Shown in pieces: positions 50,180 to 61,972 of a stretch of DNA of 64,000 nucleotides; position 1 is the first letter of the stretch, and every line of letters begins with the position of its first letter. Made by a program: the position numbers and the translations under genes. The notes beneath the pieces were generated by a model that saw only the letters and a program-made list of their open reading frames with translations, made no database searches and was not told the DNA's origin. The stretch lies in the NCBI GenBank assembly GCA_013387265.2, contig JABFTP020000001.1:55728155-55792154 (forward strand). The letters run 5' to 3'. This DNA is from Cryptolaemus montrouzieri. Taxonomy: Eukaryota; Arthropoda; Insecta; Coleoptera; Coccinellidae.

Positions 50180-50882
50180 CTTACTGCTTTAGTATTATAT
50201 GGACCACATTTCTGCAGGCAGAAATCTCAAAATATCATCCAACAAATCCGGCAAAGTTTCTCGCAAAAAATTCAAATATGCCTTCATGATTCGATTTGGA
50301 ATCACTATCGGACCAAGAAATTGTCAATTACTGAAATCCATTCGTTAATTTTGAATTGATTCTGATGATGTGTACTTGTAAAAGCATGTTGATTTTCGAC
50401 ACTGTACACGTGTTCATTGTGAAGGTTAGTGATACCAGACCTTATAAAGGTACATTCGTCAGTAAATAGAATTTTCCTACTTAAGTGGAGATCCTGAGTT
50501 CTCTTCTCTTGGATAAATCGGCAGAAAGTTAGGAGATTGTCAGGATGGTTGGAAAGTAAGGATGATATAATGAAAACCCAAACGCCACATGCTTAATTGT
50601 GGGTTTTCCTCAACCATGTCCAAAATTTGTTCTTCGCGTTCTAGCGTCCTTACTGGTTGTTGTCGTCCTCTATCCAAATTCCTGTGCTTGAAGCAATCAT
50701 TCTTGCTTCTCTAGATTTCCAAACGTTTGGTGGTTCGGCACTATGCGATCTGGAAATCTTTCAACATATACTCTCGCGCTTTCATGTATATTGCCTTGAC
50801 AAAATCCGTACACCATAACCATATCAACCATTTCAGAGTTACTGTACATCTCCGTGCCTAATAGTGATAAAAAAATCACCAA
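50180..50882 (-). pseudogene. DUF4817-type Tc1/mariner transposase, broken
   Basis: The minus strand begins near 50850 with MYSNSEMVDMVMVYGFCQGN then IHESARVYVERFPDRIVPNH and QTFGNLEKQE, the DUF4817 helix-turn-helix. In later frames it reads RKILFTDECTFIRSG (first catalytic aspartate), ITNLHNEHVYSVENQHAFTS, INEWISVIDNFLV, IMKAYLNFLRETLPDLLDDI and LPLQKCGPY near 50200. This is the normal order of this insect family. The second and third catalytic blocks would lie beyond 50180, where the CpG-rich block begins, so the gene is truncated there. Stops and frameshifts also break the linker between the domains. Confidence 0.78.
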
Positions 50883-51199
50883 AATACCTAGTCAAGAACT
50901 TAAGGAACACTGTTGTGTCAACAATTGGTTGTCAAGCCTAATCAAATTACAATCGGCCAGACAACAGAAATGAATCCAAAGCCAATATGCTCAAACATAT
51001 GATATTTTTGACTCGCAGGATGGTTGAAGAAATGAAATCATAAAATTAAAGAACTGTTTTTTTGATTGAACCGCTCATCATATCAAAATTTCTATAGAGA
51101 CAAAAAAATTTGACAATTAGTCTAGTGTTTCAATGTTTACACCAGTTTTGCTCAAACTCAGACAGTTGAAAAATTATGGTTGATTTAAAACACGTTTGA

Positions 51200-51480
51200 G
51201 TTTTCAGGAACACTTGTAAAACGTGCAGTGGATCACTCAAAAGCGTGAATAGCGCGCCCGATTACGCATACCAAATTTGGTTTCTATCGATCGAGTCGTT
51301 CCCGAATTATTTCAAGAATAAGAAAATAAATCTTTGGATTTGGCGACCTCTAGCAGCCAAACGAAGAAACTTTTCATATAGGTAAGTTGGCCTAAATCGA
51401 CTTATTTCGCGCTGAAAAATCTGTGGTACAACAATGTACACGCAATTCACGGACAGCCTGTACATTGTGCTTTCTACCGA
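51200..51480. repeat. Probable DNA transposon terminal sequence
   Basis: The stretch with CCAAATTTGGTTTCTATCGA, GGCGACCTCTAGCAGCCAAA, TCGACTTATTTCGCGCTGAA and GGACAGCCTGTACATTGTG has the look of the noncoding end of DUF4817-type transposons. It is more CpG-rich than its flanks. I cannot show a matching inverted end, so its link to the transposase at 50.2-50.9 kb is inference. Confidence 0.4.
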
Positions 51481-52440
51481 TCATGTTTTGCCTCATAACA
51501 AAATTTTTCAACATTAAGGAATGTAGTTTTTCAATTTTCTACAGCTGTTTATTTGAATCGAATAAATGAATAAAAATCTTGAAGCAATCATTCTAAAAGG
51601 TTAACGATAGCAAACATTTCAGTCCCATTTTCCATGTTTCAGGAATTGTGAAAAGGAAAAAATATCGTTTAATATATCAAAATCCGAGTACAATCTAACG
51701 AATAAAATGGAAAGGAATCACATGAAAAAGAAACGAATGAATTTATAGTATTTGCTTCATGATATAAGCCATCATGTCACATAGATTTGTTAGATCACTA
51801 TCCTTAATACAAATATATTTCTCTTCGAAACAGGGTGACAGGGGAATATCGAGGCATGCGAGCTTAGCCTGACATATATTCCTTTTCGAAATAAATGGTT
51901 TAACATAGATTACGAACGACAAGCTCTTTCCCTTCTTTTCATTATTAATCCTTATATTCCGAGAATTGGCATCAGAAATCTAGATTCTTTCTATTGAGTT
52001 GGATTGAATGAAATAATGAAAAATCAAAGCAGGATCCTTTCAGTTCTACATCCGGATGGTAATAATTCCCTTCATGCTCAAGGAATTGGTGAAAGCATAT
52101 CGTGAAATAAAATAGGGATAATATAAATTTCCAGGTTTTTCATAGTGTTTCTGCTCCCGAACTTGAGCATATTACCATTACCAGGAAAATCGGACGTGGT
52201 CATTTAGGGCCTCCCGATCGAAAGGACAGGAAATTGTGTCGTGCTAATTAAAGATATTTGAGAGAACGAAAATGACTGTGTTCCTAATCGGCAAGATAAT
52301 ATACGGCAGAAGTGTTAACCTTATGATAAGCATAAGCTGCGATCGAGGATAATCATGCAGATAAGGAAATTGAGCAGATTGAATATTGTTTGTTCATCTT
52401 CTTACTCCTGTGTTTTGTCTTGATTCTCACTTATTTCTCT
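51481..52440. other. Unassigned stretch
   Basis: No gene or repeat recognised. Confidence 0.45.
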
Positions 52441-52444
52441 TTTA

Positions 52445-53555
52445 TTTATGAGCAGTCGGTCATCATCATTATCATCATTCAGCTAACCTAACCTGAACTG
52501 TCCATTGCTGAACATAGGCCTCCCTAAGGCATGTCCATCTTCCTCTATTATGTGCGGTTGCCATTCAATTAGTGTGGATTCTTTTCAGGTCATCGGTCCA
52601 TCTGGTTGGAGATCGGCCTCGGCTTTGCTTGTCTGCTCTTGGTCGCTATTCCAGAATTTTTCTCGTCCCCCTTTCGACGTTCGATCTTGCAATATGTCCT
52701 GCCCACCTCCACTTAGCTCCTGTCACTCTCTTCAAAACATCATCCACACCTGTCCTTCTGCGAATCTCCTCGTTTCGAATTCTGTCTCTTAGACTTATTC
52801 CCAGCATAGATCATTCCATCTTGCGTTGTGTTTTTTGTGATTTTCGTGCCGATTCTTCGGTCAGAGTTTTGGTCTCTGCACTGTAGGTTACAACAGGTAG
52901 AACACACATGTTGAAAGAACCTCCCTTCAGTTTGATCAAGTTTGCCATTTGCTGACCATTCTAATGTTGTGCTTCTGAGCAGTTCTGCTGTTTGGTTGTC
53001 TCTATCGATCCACCCCAGATATATGTAGTTATATTTTTGTATATGTTTGTATATGATTGTTGTTAACACTAGCAATAGCTTATTGGGGACTCGATTGATC
53101 ATCATCTTTGTTTTTTCGAAATTTTCCTCAGTCCGACCGCTTGTATTGCGTATTTTAGTTCTTGGATCATAATAGCGGCTTCTCTATGATTGTCAGAGAT
53201 GAGTACGATATCAACGGCGAATCTAAGATCATTGAGTCTTTCTCCATCGATACTGATGCCCTTGTTTTCCCATTCTAACGTTTTGAGAGCATACTCTAGG
53301 ACAATGTTGAATAGTTTAGGCGATAAAGTATCACCTGGTCTTACGCCTCTCCCTATTTCGATTTTCTTTGTCTGGGGGTGAAGGTTGATCGTTTTTGTGG
53401 CGTTGTTGTATATATCTTTTATTACATTTGTGTATCGATGGTCGATTCGGCGGTCGGTACAGAAGAATATTCTCTTTTTCATTCTCCAGATTGCTGACGT
53501 CGTACTATCGATGAAACATCTGGTTAGAATAAAGAATGATAAGGAACACATTAAC
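52445..53555 (-). pseudogene. RTE-type LINE, 3' half, broken
   Basis: From 53551 downward the minus strand reads RYTNVIKDIYNNATKTINLH, IEIGRGVRPGDTLSPKLFNI, VLEYALKTLEWENKGISIDG and NDLRFAVDIVLISD. This is the RTE-clade RT with GVRQGDTLSPKLF; the catalytic FADD is FAVD here (53211-53222), so it is inactive. The next frame (MMINRVPNKLLLVL, LGWIDRDNQTAELLR) and further frames cover the thumb and C-terminal region. The 3' end near 52500-52450 reads CATAGGCCTCCC and TCATCATCATTATCATCATT on the plus strand, the short repetitive tail usual for RTE elements. The endonuclease domain is missing through 5' truncation. Confidence 0.85.
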
Positions 53556-54675
53556 GCTGATTACACATTTTGTCCACGAAAACTCGCGTACTATCTATTA
53601 CAGATGATGACAAATAGGTGGAACTATTTCTTAGGTTTTTTCTCCTTATTCTCTTGAATCAGATGAAAGATTGAATATGGATTGATCGTTTCTTCTCATT
53701 CAACTAATCATACAGTCTAGCGGCGATCGTAGGAAACTTGTGTGTTGTGTTTCGAAATTCTATCCAGTCATACTCTGCATTCCTCGAATCGTGTTATGAA
53801 TCATATCGAAATTTGGCACTATGGTATAATCCATGTACTCATTCGAATAAATGAATCAATAGATGCAGGTTTCATCGACTAGTAGTGATTTATGTTAGGG
53901 GGAAAATAATTATCGAATAATTGTTTCAGTTTAGATCGATTACATCAGCATTACGAGTATGAATAAAATTTTCATCCATAAGGAAACTGGGATACTTCAG
54001 AAGCTTATCTACTGCCACAAAATGTTTAAAAAGTGAGGTAAGAATGCTTTTGAGTAAAAAGTTAAAATTAGAATTGAGAGAATTGTTAAATTTCTGGTCG
54101 AATTTTTCGAGGAGTTTTGAGTGCCCAAACATCGATAACATGGTAATCCGTCACTCCACGTCTTGTGAAAGAGCTTTCTTCTTCGTTCAGTTCACTAGCA
54201 GAAAAACTGATTGTCTCTTCAGCATCCCTAGCGTATAAATTCTTAATTAATCCTTAATTCGTCTAGTGGAATAGCGTCTAAGATATTCACGAACGATTGT
54301 GTTTCCAACAGAACAATAATAAAATGAACTATAACCAAAATTGGTTATTAGTCATCACTAAAACGACTTTTTTTTTTGAATAATACTAAGAACACTAATA
54401 ATAACGATAACAATAACAATAATTAATTATAACAATAAAAGCAATGAGAACAAATTAAATTACTAGAGAGCTAATTAATTTTTACTCAGGCTTTGTCTTT
54501 GTCAATTTTGACAAATGCATTTTTCAATTGTTTTCCTGAGATCACTTATACAAGTTTCCAATTCATTATTTTCACTAAAATTTATTACGGAAATATTCAT
54601 TTTTGTTGCAGTAGTTGATGGAAATCAAATACGTTATCAAACTAGAAGAATCGAGATTTGATTAAGGATTTACAC
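53556..54675. other. Unassigned stretch
   Basis: No gene supported. 54360-54480 is an AT-rich low-complexity run with AACAATAAT-like units. Frames at 53926-54141 and 54044-54238 have no motif. Confidence 0.45.
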
Positions 54676-54679
54676 TCTG

Positions 54680-54950
54680 GTGATGTTGAAAGGGAATAAG
54701 ATTTTGCCAAGAAAACTGAGAGGAAGAAAATTCTAAATTTTTGGACAAAATTCTTTTTACAGATAAACGCGCCTTTCAAGAGACGTGTAGTGACGAATAA
54801 CAATAATATCCATGTTTGGACACACAGAAATCGTCGAGAAATGCGACCAAAAATTTGAAAAAAAAACAAAAATTCTATCAATTCGAATTTCAATTTTTCA
54901 CTTGAATATGCTGAGTCGTACAAAGAAATCGAAATGTGCTTTTCTATTCG
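54680..54950 (+). pseudogene. Short Tc1/mariner transposase relic
   Basis: The plus strand reads KILFTDKRAFQETCSDE, then in another frame NNNIHVWTHRNRREMRPKI. This resembles ILFTDExxF (first catalytic block) followed by the NxHNxHxWSxENPxxxR segment of DUF4817-type transposases. Only about 70 codons are readable, and no other block is found nearby. Confidence 0.4.
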
Positions 54951-55189
54951 AAATTGAAACGAATGTCTTATTTTTATTTTGTTAAGAAACAGTGGCGTAC
55001 CAATTTCTGCATCAATAATATCCGGTAACGTGTTATTACGGACACCACTGGTAAAATTGAAAATAATATTTTCATTGTAGAACCAACTCCCTGGACGGCA
55101 GTTAACGCCTGAAAATTTTCATTCATATATAACAATGTATTTATTTAACGAAGCATTTTTCGAAAATAGCTTCCATAGCAAACTCATAT

Positions 55190-56080
55190 TATTTTTCGAT
55201 TCTCTATCGCCTCTAAATTTTCCGCTATAGAAACTGGATGACCTTTTATAGGATTCTGATCCATGTCATTCCAAATTTCGATCAGTCTGTTCCGATCTTC
55301 ATTCAAGGTAGCTGGCTGGTTCTGGTAGCTACTCAATCTTCTATTGAGAATATCCCAGACATGTTCGAATGAGATTCAAGCTACTCCATTGAAGTTATTC
55401 CGTGATCTTGAAGGCTGTTCGTAAAGACAGGAGCATGCTGAGGTCGAGCGTTATCATGCGAAAGGTTGCACCCACTCTTGCCACAAATGATGAAACATGA
55501 GCTTCTGAAATATCTGTAACGTAGCACTCTAGGCTCCATTATTAACGATGGTCAGATCAGTGCGGGTGTTCTAAGAAATTTCTCCCAACACCATTTTTGA
55601 AGCTCCACCAAAACCATAGGCAGGAACAGAGTTGCACTGGGCATATCTCTCATTTCGACGTCTGTATACTAGAAAATGTCGATTGCAATGAAAAAAATAA
55701 AATATCGAGTCATCTGCAAACAAAACTCTTTCCCAGTCAGCTTCTACCCGATTGACTTTTCTCTCGCAGAATTCAATCTGGCTCTTTGACGTGTTGCGGT
55801 TAGAGCTATGCTGTCGAAGCTGCACTTGAAGGTACCTAGCAGTAGCGAACCGTCGTCTCCATTCTTCATAACGGTCGTTTCCCGTAGATGCTCAAGATCG
55901 TCCTTGCCCAGGTCTCCCTTCATGACTCCCTGTACCTGCGGACAATTCGGGAAACAATTGGAAGAGACACCCCAAACCTTTGGCTTATACTTGTGTGAGT
56001 TCAGTCTAGGTCGTTCACCTCTACTGCTGCAGCACATCCTGCCAAACTGAAATTTCGTGATTTGCCTTGCATTATTAGCG
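55190..56080 (-). pseudogene. Tc1-type transposase, second family, broken
   Basis: On the minus strand, pieces in different frames read GRPGQGRS (the AT-hook-like GRPR region), RRRFATARYLQVQLRQHSSN, EADWERVLFADDSIF (first catalytic block with D), RRRNERYAQCNS, GGASKMVLGEIS (compare GGSVMVWGGIS), SFEHVWDILNRRLSSYQNQP (the E block, with SFEH for PIEH) and DMDQNPIKGHPVSIAENLEA. The second catalytic aspartate could not be found. Frameshifts separate most blocks. It differs from the 29/45 kb family throughout. Confidence 0.78.
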
Positions 56081-56399
56081 AAAATCAAAATTTCTAAGAA
56101 GATGATAGAAGGCTACCAAAAATGAAATTTGAAATATTGAAATTGTGCGTTAATGTATTGGAGTGGTGTAGTTATAGCTTCTAACAAATTTAATTATGAA
56201 TCTAGAACTGAAGACTTCCTCCTCGTTCTACGAAAAAATTCCAAAGTTAAATGAAATATACATTAAAAGCTTGAATGGACAACACATCTACTGAAAATTT
56301 ACTTTTATTCTCATTCAAGTTCAACTGGAAATCCGAGCAACGTTCTTTGCGGTCAATATAGCTCATTCTCGGCAATTGTTGGAATCTGATAATAGATAT

Positions 56400-56740
56400 C
56401 AAGATGGTTGCCAATTTGTCAACTACTGTTGTATTGCATTTGTACTGAAGATTTAGCATTGAGGAAAGTGCACACTAAACTCGAGCCCAAAGTGACGTTA
56501 TACCATCAAAAATCCAACCGAGTGGAAATTTCAAATGAACTTTTGCAATGTATCGAAATAGAACCAGATTTTTTTCGGATAGCGTCATCTCTAGTGATGA
56601 AACCTATGTTTTTCAACAGGATTAAGAAATGAAATGCCAAGCTTTGGGCAGTCCACCTAGACCAAAAAAGCAAGCTTGAGATAATCAAGAATGAGAAAAT
56701 GATCATTGTCTTTTTCAACGGAAAATAAATATTTCATAAA
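56400..56740 (+). pseudogene. Mariner transposase fragment
   Basis: The frame from about 56430 reads CTEDLALRKVHTKLEPKVTL, YHQKSNRVEISNELLQCIEI and EPDF, matching the mariner segment LTEDLxMRKVxAKLVPxxLT and QKxxRVEISxELLxRIExEPDFL. A frameshift follows; in the next frame VISSDETYVFQQD corresponds to VITGDETWVFQYD with its aspartate kept. Then SPPRPKKQA matches SSPRPKKAR. The rest of the catalytic core is missing. Confidence 0.8.
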
Positions 56741-57736
56741 GCTTTTCCAAAAAAAAAGGGTGGTCAGAATGCAAAAGTCATCTCAATGCGATATGAATCC
56801 ACGAGTTTGTGGTCAAACACATGGTGCCAATGCTGCTCCGCTCTCGCTTTAGTCTGACGTCGCCTCAGAATACTTCTTTTTATCCCTCAGATTAAGATAA
56901 CCCGTTATTGTTGATCCATAAAAGAGATCCAATCAGCTGTGACGAAGGCCTTGTGAGTGGTCCACTAGAACGCTTTCTAGGATATGTACTGGTTATGGCA
57001 GAAGACAATACCTTGAAAAACTTTGAGTATTCATGTAAATCTGTTCAATTAATGAATTAACAAAGATAGTTGCACTACTTTCTGAATGCACCCTATATTT
57101 TCAGCAGGTGTTAGTATAAAGATTTGTATTTTATTTCAGGAGAAATGGGTAGTAGAATTGAAAAAAGCATTGAACCCTCACTTTCATTCTTGAACATAAT
57201 GACGAGAATGCTTTTATTCTATACTAAACAAGTTTAATTAAGTTTGCAAGACAAAAATACATCTTCCAACACACCAAGAAGTAAATTTTTTCTGTAAAAA
57301 CTAACGAAGCATGTAGAGCGGAGAAGTTAATGGGTTGACGGACTAAAAGCACCTACAAATCCATGTCGGTGCTAATAATAAGGTATTTATTGCAGAAGTG
57401 TAGTGGAGAGGATTATTAGTGAGATGGGAAACGAAGGTGGTTTTTGTCATCTTAACAGCTCAAATACGCCAGGCTTTTTGTTTCCGCAACTTCTGTCCTA
57501 CTGATTAAGCTCATTTCTCGCAACAACGGAAACGAAATCTTGGAACGATGCTGACTCTCCTTCAAACTCAATTTCGTCATGGATCATTCCAGAGAAAATT
57601 AGGAAAATTGTATTTCGAATTCGCTTGTTTTGGAATAGTAATTAACAGCATTATATTAACGGTTTCTTGCGTATTATTTTTGTTGGAAGGACTACTATAG
57701 ATAATGATTAAGATTTTGGGAGATATTTGATTTATA
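56741..57736. other. Unassigned stretch
   Basis: No gene recognised; some of the first 300 bases may be leftover mariner sequence. Confidence 0.4.
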
Positions 57737-59247
57737 CAGGGATATCCACCGGGACCGTCCGTTGAAAACTATTTGAGTTCCAATTACAATATCAAGCTGA
57801 AATTTGATACGCGGCCATAACTAGCGATTTCCAATTGAAGTGAAATATTTTCGAAGTGATACCATTTCCGGTTATAGCGGAAGTGGGTCATCACTTTGTT
57901 ATTTCAAATTGCAATCTACCTTTTTTATTATACATCTAGAACCGACATTTGAGCAAGGCAAATTTTTTAGATGGATTACCCTTTAACATTTTGAGGGATT
58001 GCTATTACCAAATAGATGGTGCACCAGCACATAAAACACGAGATGTAGATCGGCAGCTAACAGAAATGTTCGAGGATAGATGGTGGGGTAATCAAGGACC
58101 AAATTTATGGCCTCCGCGTTCTTCGGACCTGACGCCCCTTGATTTTTATTTATGGGGCAAAATCAAGAATGAAGTGTATCTTATTCCTGTAAGAAGTAAA
58201 GAAGAGTTACTAGACCGCATTCATAATGCTTTTCAAAATATTGATCCTGAGGAAAATAGGAGGGCAACTCATCATGTTCGTATACGAGCTGTCATATTGA
58301 TCATTTATTCAGATCATAAATTGGTTTTCTCCTATGATGTTTGCTATCATTTATTCATATTAAAGTAATAATCTTCGATGATTGGTTTTGGCTTAGTTCC
58401 TACAATTTTTATTCATCCGAATTGTAGAAAATTGCTTCTAATGCTTCGAAATTTTATTTTACTCATGGACGGTGAATTCGGAAATTGGTTATTGAATTGC
58501 CTGCAATTTCTACCCACTGCTTTTTGAATAACCAGTGGTTGTATTCCAAACGTGTTGTATTTTTTGGATATTTTCAATCTGAAATAACGACAATTCTTAT
58601 TGAAATATCAAATTCGAATGAACGAAGTGACAAGCACGTTAATTTTAGGCACCTGTCAGGTGAGCGTAGCCAGTTCAGCTACTTGATTCAAATATTTCAA
58701 AGCATTATCTGTTAGTTCTCACAAAATCATCAAAATTCAATATATTCCCAAATTATTTCGGAACTATAAGAGATGTTTGCTGTTTGAAAAAGTCCGAATT
58801 GAAAAAATCATACAAAACAACGCAATAAATATTCGACATGTGTAAATTGCTCAAAAGATTCCTTGATCTTTCTTCTATCCACCCAAGCAAAAATTGTGTC
58901 TGTAGAGCAAAAGATCTACGAGCTACAATTTCTTTAAATGTTCCTCAAAAATCGAGTTTATAACAAAAATAATTAAATCTGTCAAAAGTTTTGGCAGATA
59001 AGTGCAACAACTTGGGTATTTTATGGCTTGCTCAAATGTCGGTTCTAGATGTATAATAAAAAAGGTAGATTGTCATTTGAAATAACAAAGGGATGACCCA
59101 CTTCCGGTATAACCGGAAATGGTTTCATTTCGAAAATATTTCACTCCAATCGGAAATCGCTAGTTATGGCCGCGTATCAAATTTCAGCTTGATATTTTAA
59201 TTGGAACTTAAAAAGTTTCTAACGGACGGTCCCGGTGGATATCCCTG
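57737..59247 (+). mobile_element. DNA transposon with TIRs of about 222 bp
   Basis: Left TIR 57737-57958 and right TIR 59026-59247 are inverted copies, beginning CAGGGATATCCACCGGGACC on the left. TATA lies directly outside each end (57733-57736 and 59248-59251), consistent with a TA target duplication. Total 1511 bp. The interior holds only the last part of a transposase, so the element is a deletion derivative that would need a transposase supplied elsewhere. Confidence 0.9.
57949..58300 (+). pseudogene. Mariner-like transposase C-terminal part
   Basis: The frame reads YYQIDGAPAHKTRDVDRQLT (second catalytic aspartate), MFEDRWWGNQGPNLWPPRSS then DLTPLDFYLWGKIKNEVYLI (third aspartate), PVRSKEELLDRIHNAFQNI. 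This is typical of transposases whose N-terminus is DUF4817-like. The open frame runs from inside the left TIR to 58368, but the family match fades after about 58280. The N-terminal DNA-binding domain and first catalytic aspartate are absent. The frame is otherwise unbroken, so the internal deletion, not point decay, made this copy non-autonomous. Confidence 0.82.
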
Positions 59248-59399
59248 TATATGAAACCTGAATAGACTATGAATAGGTCGCGATGATGATGAAGTTACTG
59301 TCAACCTGATTATTGATATATTTTTCTTATTCAAACATTTAAATGAGAATTTTTAATAATTTGAATGAGGTGGTCGTCACTTGATGAAAAATGATATAC

Positions 59400-59880
59400 A
59401 TTTTTTGAGGACATAAAACAATGATGTTCAAATTTTCTATATTGACAAATTAATGATGCGTTTCACCACCATGTGGCTTCTTTCTGAAGGAGTCACAGTG
59501 GGGTGAATAGTACATTTGAAAGGATGATGCGTCTTATATGAATGATTTTATATTTTTAGTCTCTTTAACACCGAAGAAAACATTATAGATTGCATGTTGA
59601 AATTGCTTGAAAGGAGGCATACTGCCAATCATATTAGAATTATAACCATTGTTTACCGTAATTTGTTTCATAATATAGAACTCCTTCAAGAAATTATTAT
59701 CAATCATTATCAATATTAGGATATCGGAGCATAAACGCAGTTCTGACAACCAAAAATCAGATTCTCACTACGCAAATCATCTACAAAAAGAAACCATACT
59801 TTTAGTAATAATCTGGGAGTTACAAAATGAAAATAATAGATTGAAATTGAAGCTTTGGGAGCATTGAAAATTTTAAATGA
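59400..59880. pseudogene. Two Penelope-like fragments in opposite orientation
   Basis: On the minus strand, 59700-59530 reads FYIMKQITVNNGYNSNMIGS (RT C-terminal end; compare IKQKAVKNGYNSSMIDD at 20.9 kb), with a degenerate terminal motif near 59455-59500. On the plus strand, from about 59715, it reads RISEHKRSSDNQKSDSHYAN then HLQKE, the middle of the GIY-YIG domain. The two pieces meet head to head near 59705. Both are short and broken. Confidence 0.6.
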
Positions 59881-61559
59881 CAAACCTCCTCTGCAATGAC
59901 AGAACGAAGAAAAACCACCAGAACCTCATCTAGTGCAGTGTAATTAATGTTCATGAAGTTAAAGGTAGCAGTTCCAGTTGATTTTACCAGACCATTATAT
60001 GATACTTCATGAATAATTGGAATTAGTGAATGCACGTAAGTAGATTGTTCTTGGTTTGCCTCTAAACTGCAGCTACACTTAATTGAAAATTGTACCTATG
60101 AAAACTTCTGCTATAGACCTCTAATATTTGCAAGGCTCTATAAGACGTCTGAAACGTCAAAAACTCTGAGGTAGGTATGAAGATGATTATAACAAACTAT
60201 TATCGCAAGATTTGCTATCGAAAAATCAAAAATCAGTATTACGAATTCGAACAAAAATTTTTTGTTAGATCAAGACGGACTTTTCGAACGTCTGTGGACC
60301 CTCGCACAAATGGTAAACATGTTCATCCTAAGAAAATATGTTGCCCAAGTAGCCGCAAAAAAGGCTTCCACTTTTATATGTACCCCAAGACAATATCACG
60401 TTTCGTTTGCGTGAAAATTTCATTTCTGGCAGTTGATATTTATATACCTGCAGGAGCATTGGTAAAAATGGAGAGCATTTAAATATTCATTTCGAACCAA
60501 TAAAAGGAGCAAAGGTCAACCCGACTGTGCCTTTCCGGAGAAGCGACAATAAAAATTTAGTACCCGACAGCGTTATACACATAAAATCATGAAGCAGGGC
60601 TTTTTCAAGTCGGAAAAACACGCAAACCCCAGGGTCAGACGTGCCTAACTGGCTGACGTATGTCGGAAGTGGCCTTTACAAAGTATGAGCTGATGATAGG
60701 AATTATTTATGGGCTTCTTTGTCTGAAACTACGGTATAAAGATAAAAATATCGTCAATCTCCTTTTGATAAACGTAACTATTACGAAGATTTAATGGATG
60801 TCCTTACAGATGAACTTCCTTTTCGACGTTTTTTTATTATTTTCCTTAAATATCAATCAAAACCTGAAAATTTGAAACCGGTCAAAATTTATAGAAGAAA
60901 GTGCTGAATTGGTAGACAAATTTGGGTGTAGTACCGATGTAAATTAATTGACAAATGTTATTTTTTTACTACCAAAGAATAAATTGAATTTATCACTGTT
61001 ACACTCATTCATTGTCAGACTGTATGAAAACCAAGTACAAAGTAATATGAAATATATATGAATACGGCGTTGTTTCGACATATTAGGTGACTAGTTAACC
61101 GTTATTGAAAGGAAGTCGAATGACTACATCGAAAATTTGGGATTTCGATAGATCAGTCTGGTCGTTCAACATCTGAAATTTGTCATTAAACAGTGATATG
61201 AAAATTGCCACTGATGCTTGGAGCAATGTTCAGAACTTTCGTTTTATCAATACTTCGAAAAAGTGGCCATTTTGGATTCACTTGTTAGCTTAGAATGACC
61301 AGTCTGGCCAATGAAGAAATATTTGCAGTCTTGATAAGAAAACTTAGAAAATCCTAATGTTCTTAAATTTCCTATAGGATTTTTAGCATTCAATAAAAGT
61401 GATTACAAGCTATTTTGGTTTGAAAATACGATTTTAGTTATCAATTTGGAAATGTTCTGTGAGGCATTTTCACTTATCAGAATATGTTGAAAGGAGGAAT
61501 TTTTCAGAGTTGTTGGTATTTATAATAAGATATATTTGGCAAATAGCTGAAGGTTATTG

Positions 61560-61560
<1 letters not shown>
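59881..61560. other. Unassigned stretch
   Basis: No gene supported. The 101-codon frame at 60177-60482 is basic and has several cysteines but no recognisable domain, and I treat it as chance. Confidence 0.4.

Positions 61561-61646
<86 letters not shown>
61561..61646. repeat. (TA)n microsatellite, about 43 units
   Basis: Uninterrupted TA repeat on the left side of the foldback palindrome. Confidence 0.97.
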
Positions 61647-61653
<7 letters not shown>

Positions 61654-61782
61654 CAATTTCAATTTCTGTTTCAAGAATTTTAATGCTAAAGGTAACGAAA
61701 ATGCTGACTATATATATACTCAGCATTTTCGTTACCTTTAGCATTAAAAATTCTTGAAACAGAAATTGAAATTGAATTGAAT
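61646..61782. repeat. Foldback palindrome with about 62-bp arms
   Basis: Left arm 61646-61707 and right arm 61720-61782 are inverted copies with one length difference in a T/A run. The 12-base centre is itself TA repeat (CTATATATATAC). Arms contain CAATTTCTGTTTCAAGAATT and GCTAAAGGTAACGAAAATGC. It lies against (TA)n on its left. Confidence 0.92.
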
Positions 61783-61844
61783 GAAAATTCCAATTTTTCG
61801 TTCCACTATTTTGTCAATTAGGCCACCGTTGCTATGTCCTTTAG

Positions 61845-61894
61845 TTTGAATTGTTTCAATTCCTGTTTCAAGAACTTTTAATGCTGAAGGTAAC

Positions 61895-61895
<1 letters not shown>
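61845..61895 (+). repeat. Third, partial copy of the foldback arm
   Basis: TTTCAATTCCTGTTTCAAGA, then ACTTTTAATGCTGAAGGTAACG repeats the left arm in direct orientation with a few changes, and ends where the next (TA)n begins. The arm family therefore borders TA repeats at more than one place. Confidence 0.85.

Positions 61896-61968
<73 letters not shown>
61896..61968. repeat. (TA)n microsatellite, about 36 units
   Basis: Uninterrupted TA repeat immediately preceding R4/Dong-type LINE copy 2. Confidence 0.97.

Positions 61969-61972
<4 letters not shown>

Noticed and set aside
59440..59500. Further hammerhead motif at the end of the 59.5 kb PLE fragment
   Set aside because: GAAA and part of stem II remain, but the CUGANGA box is disrupted; too degenerate to list as an RNA.
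60177..60482. 101-codon basic frame with cysteines
   Set aside because: Cysteine spacing fits no zinc-finger pattern and there is no supporting context.
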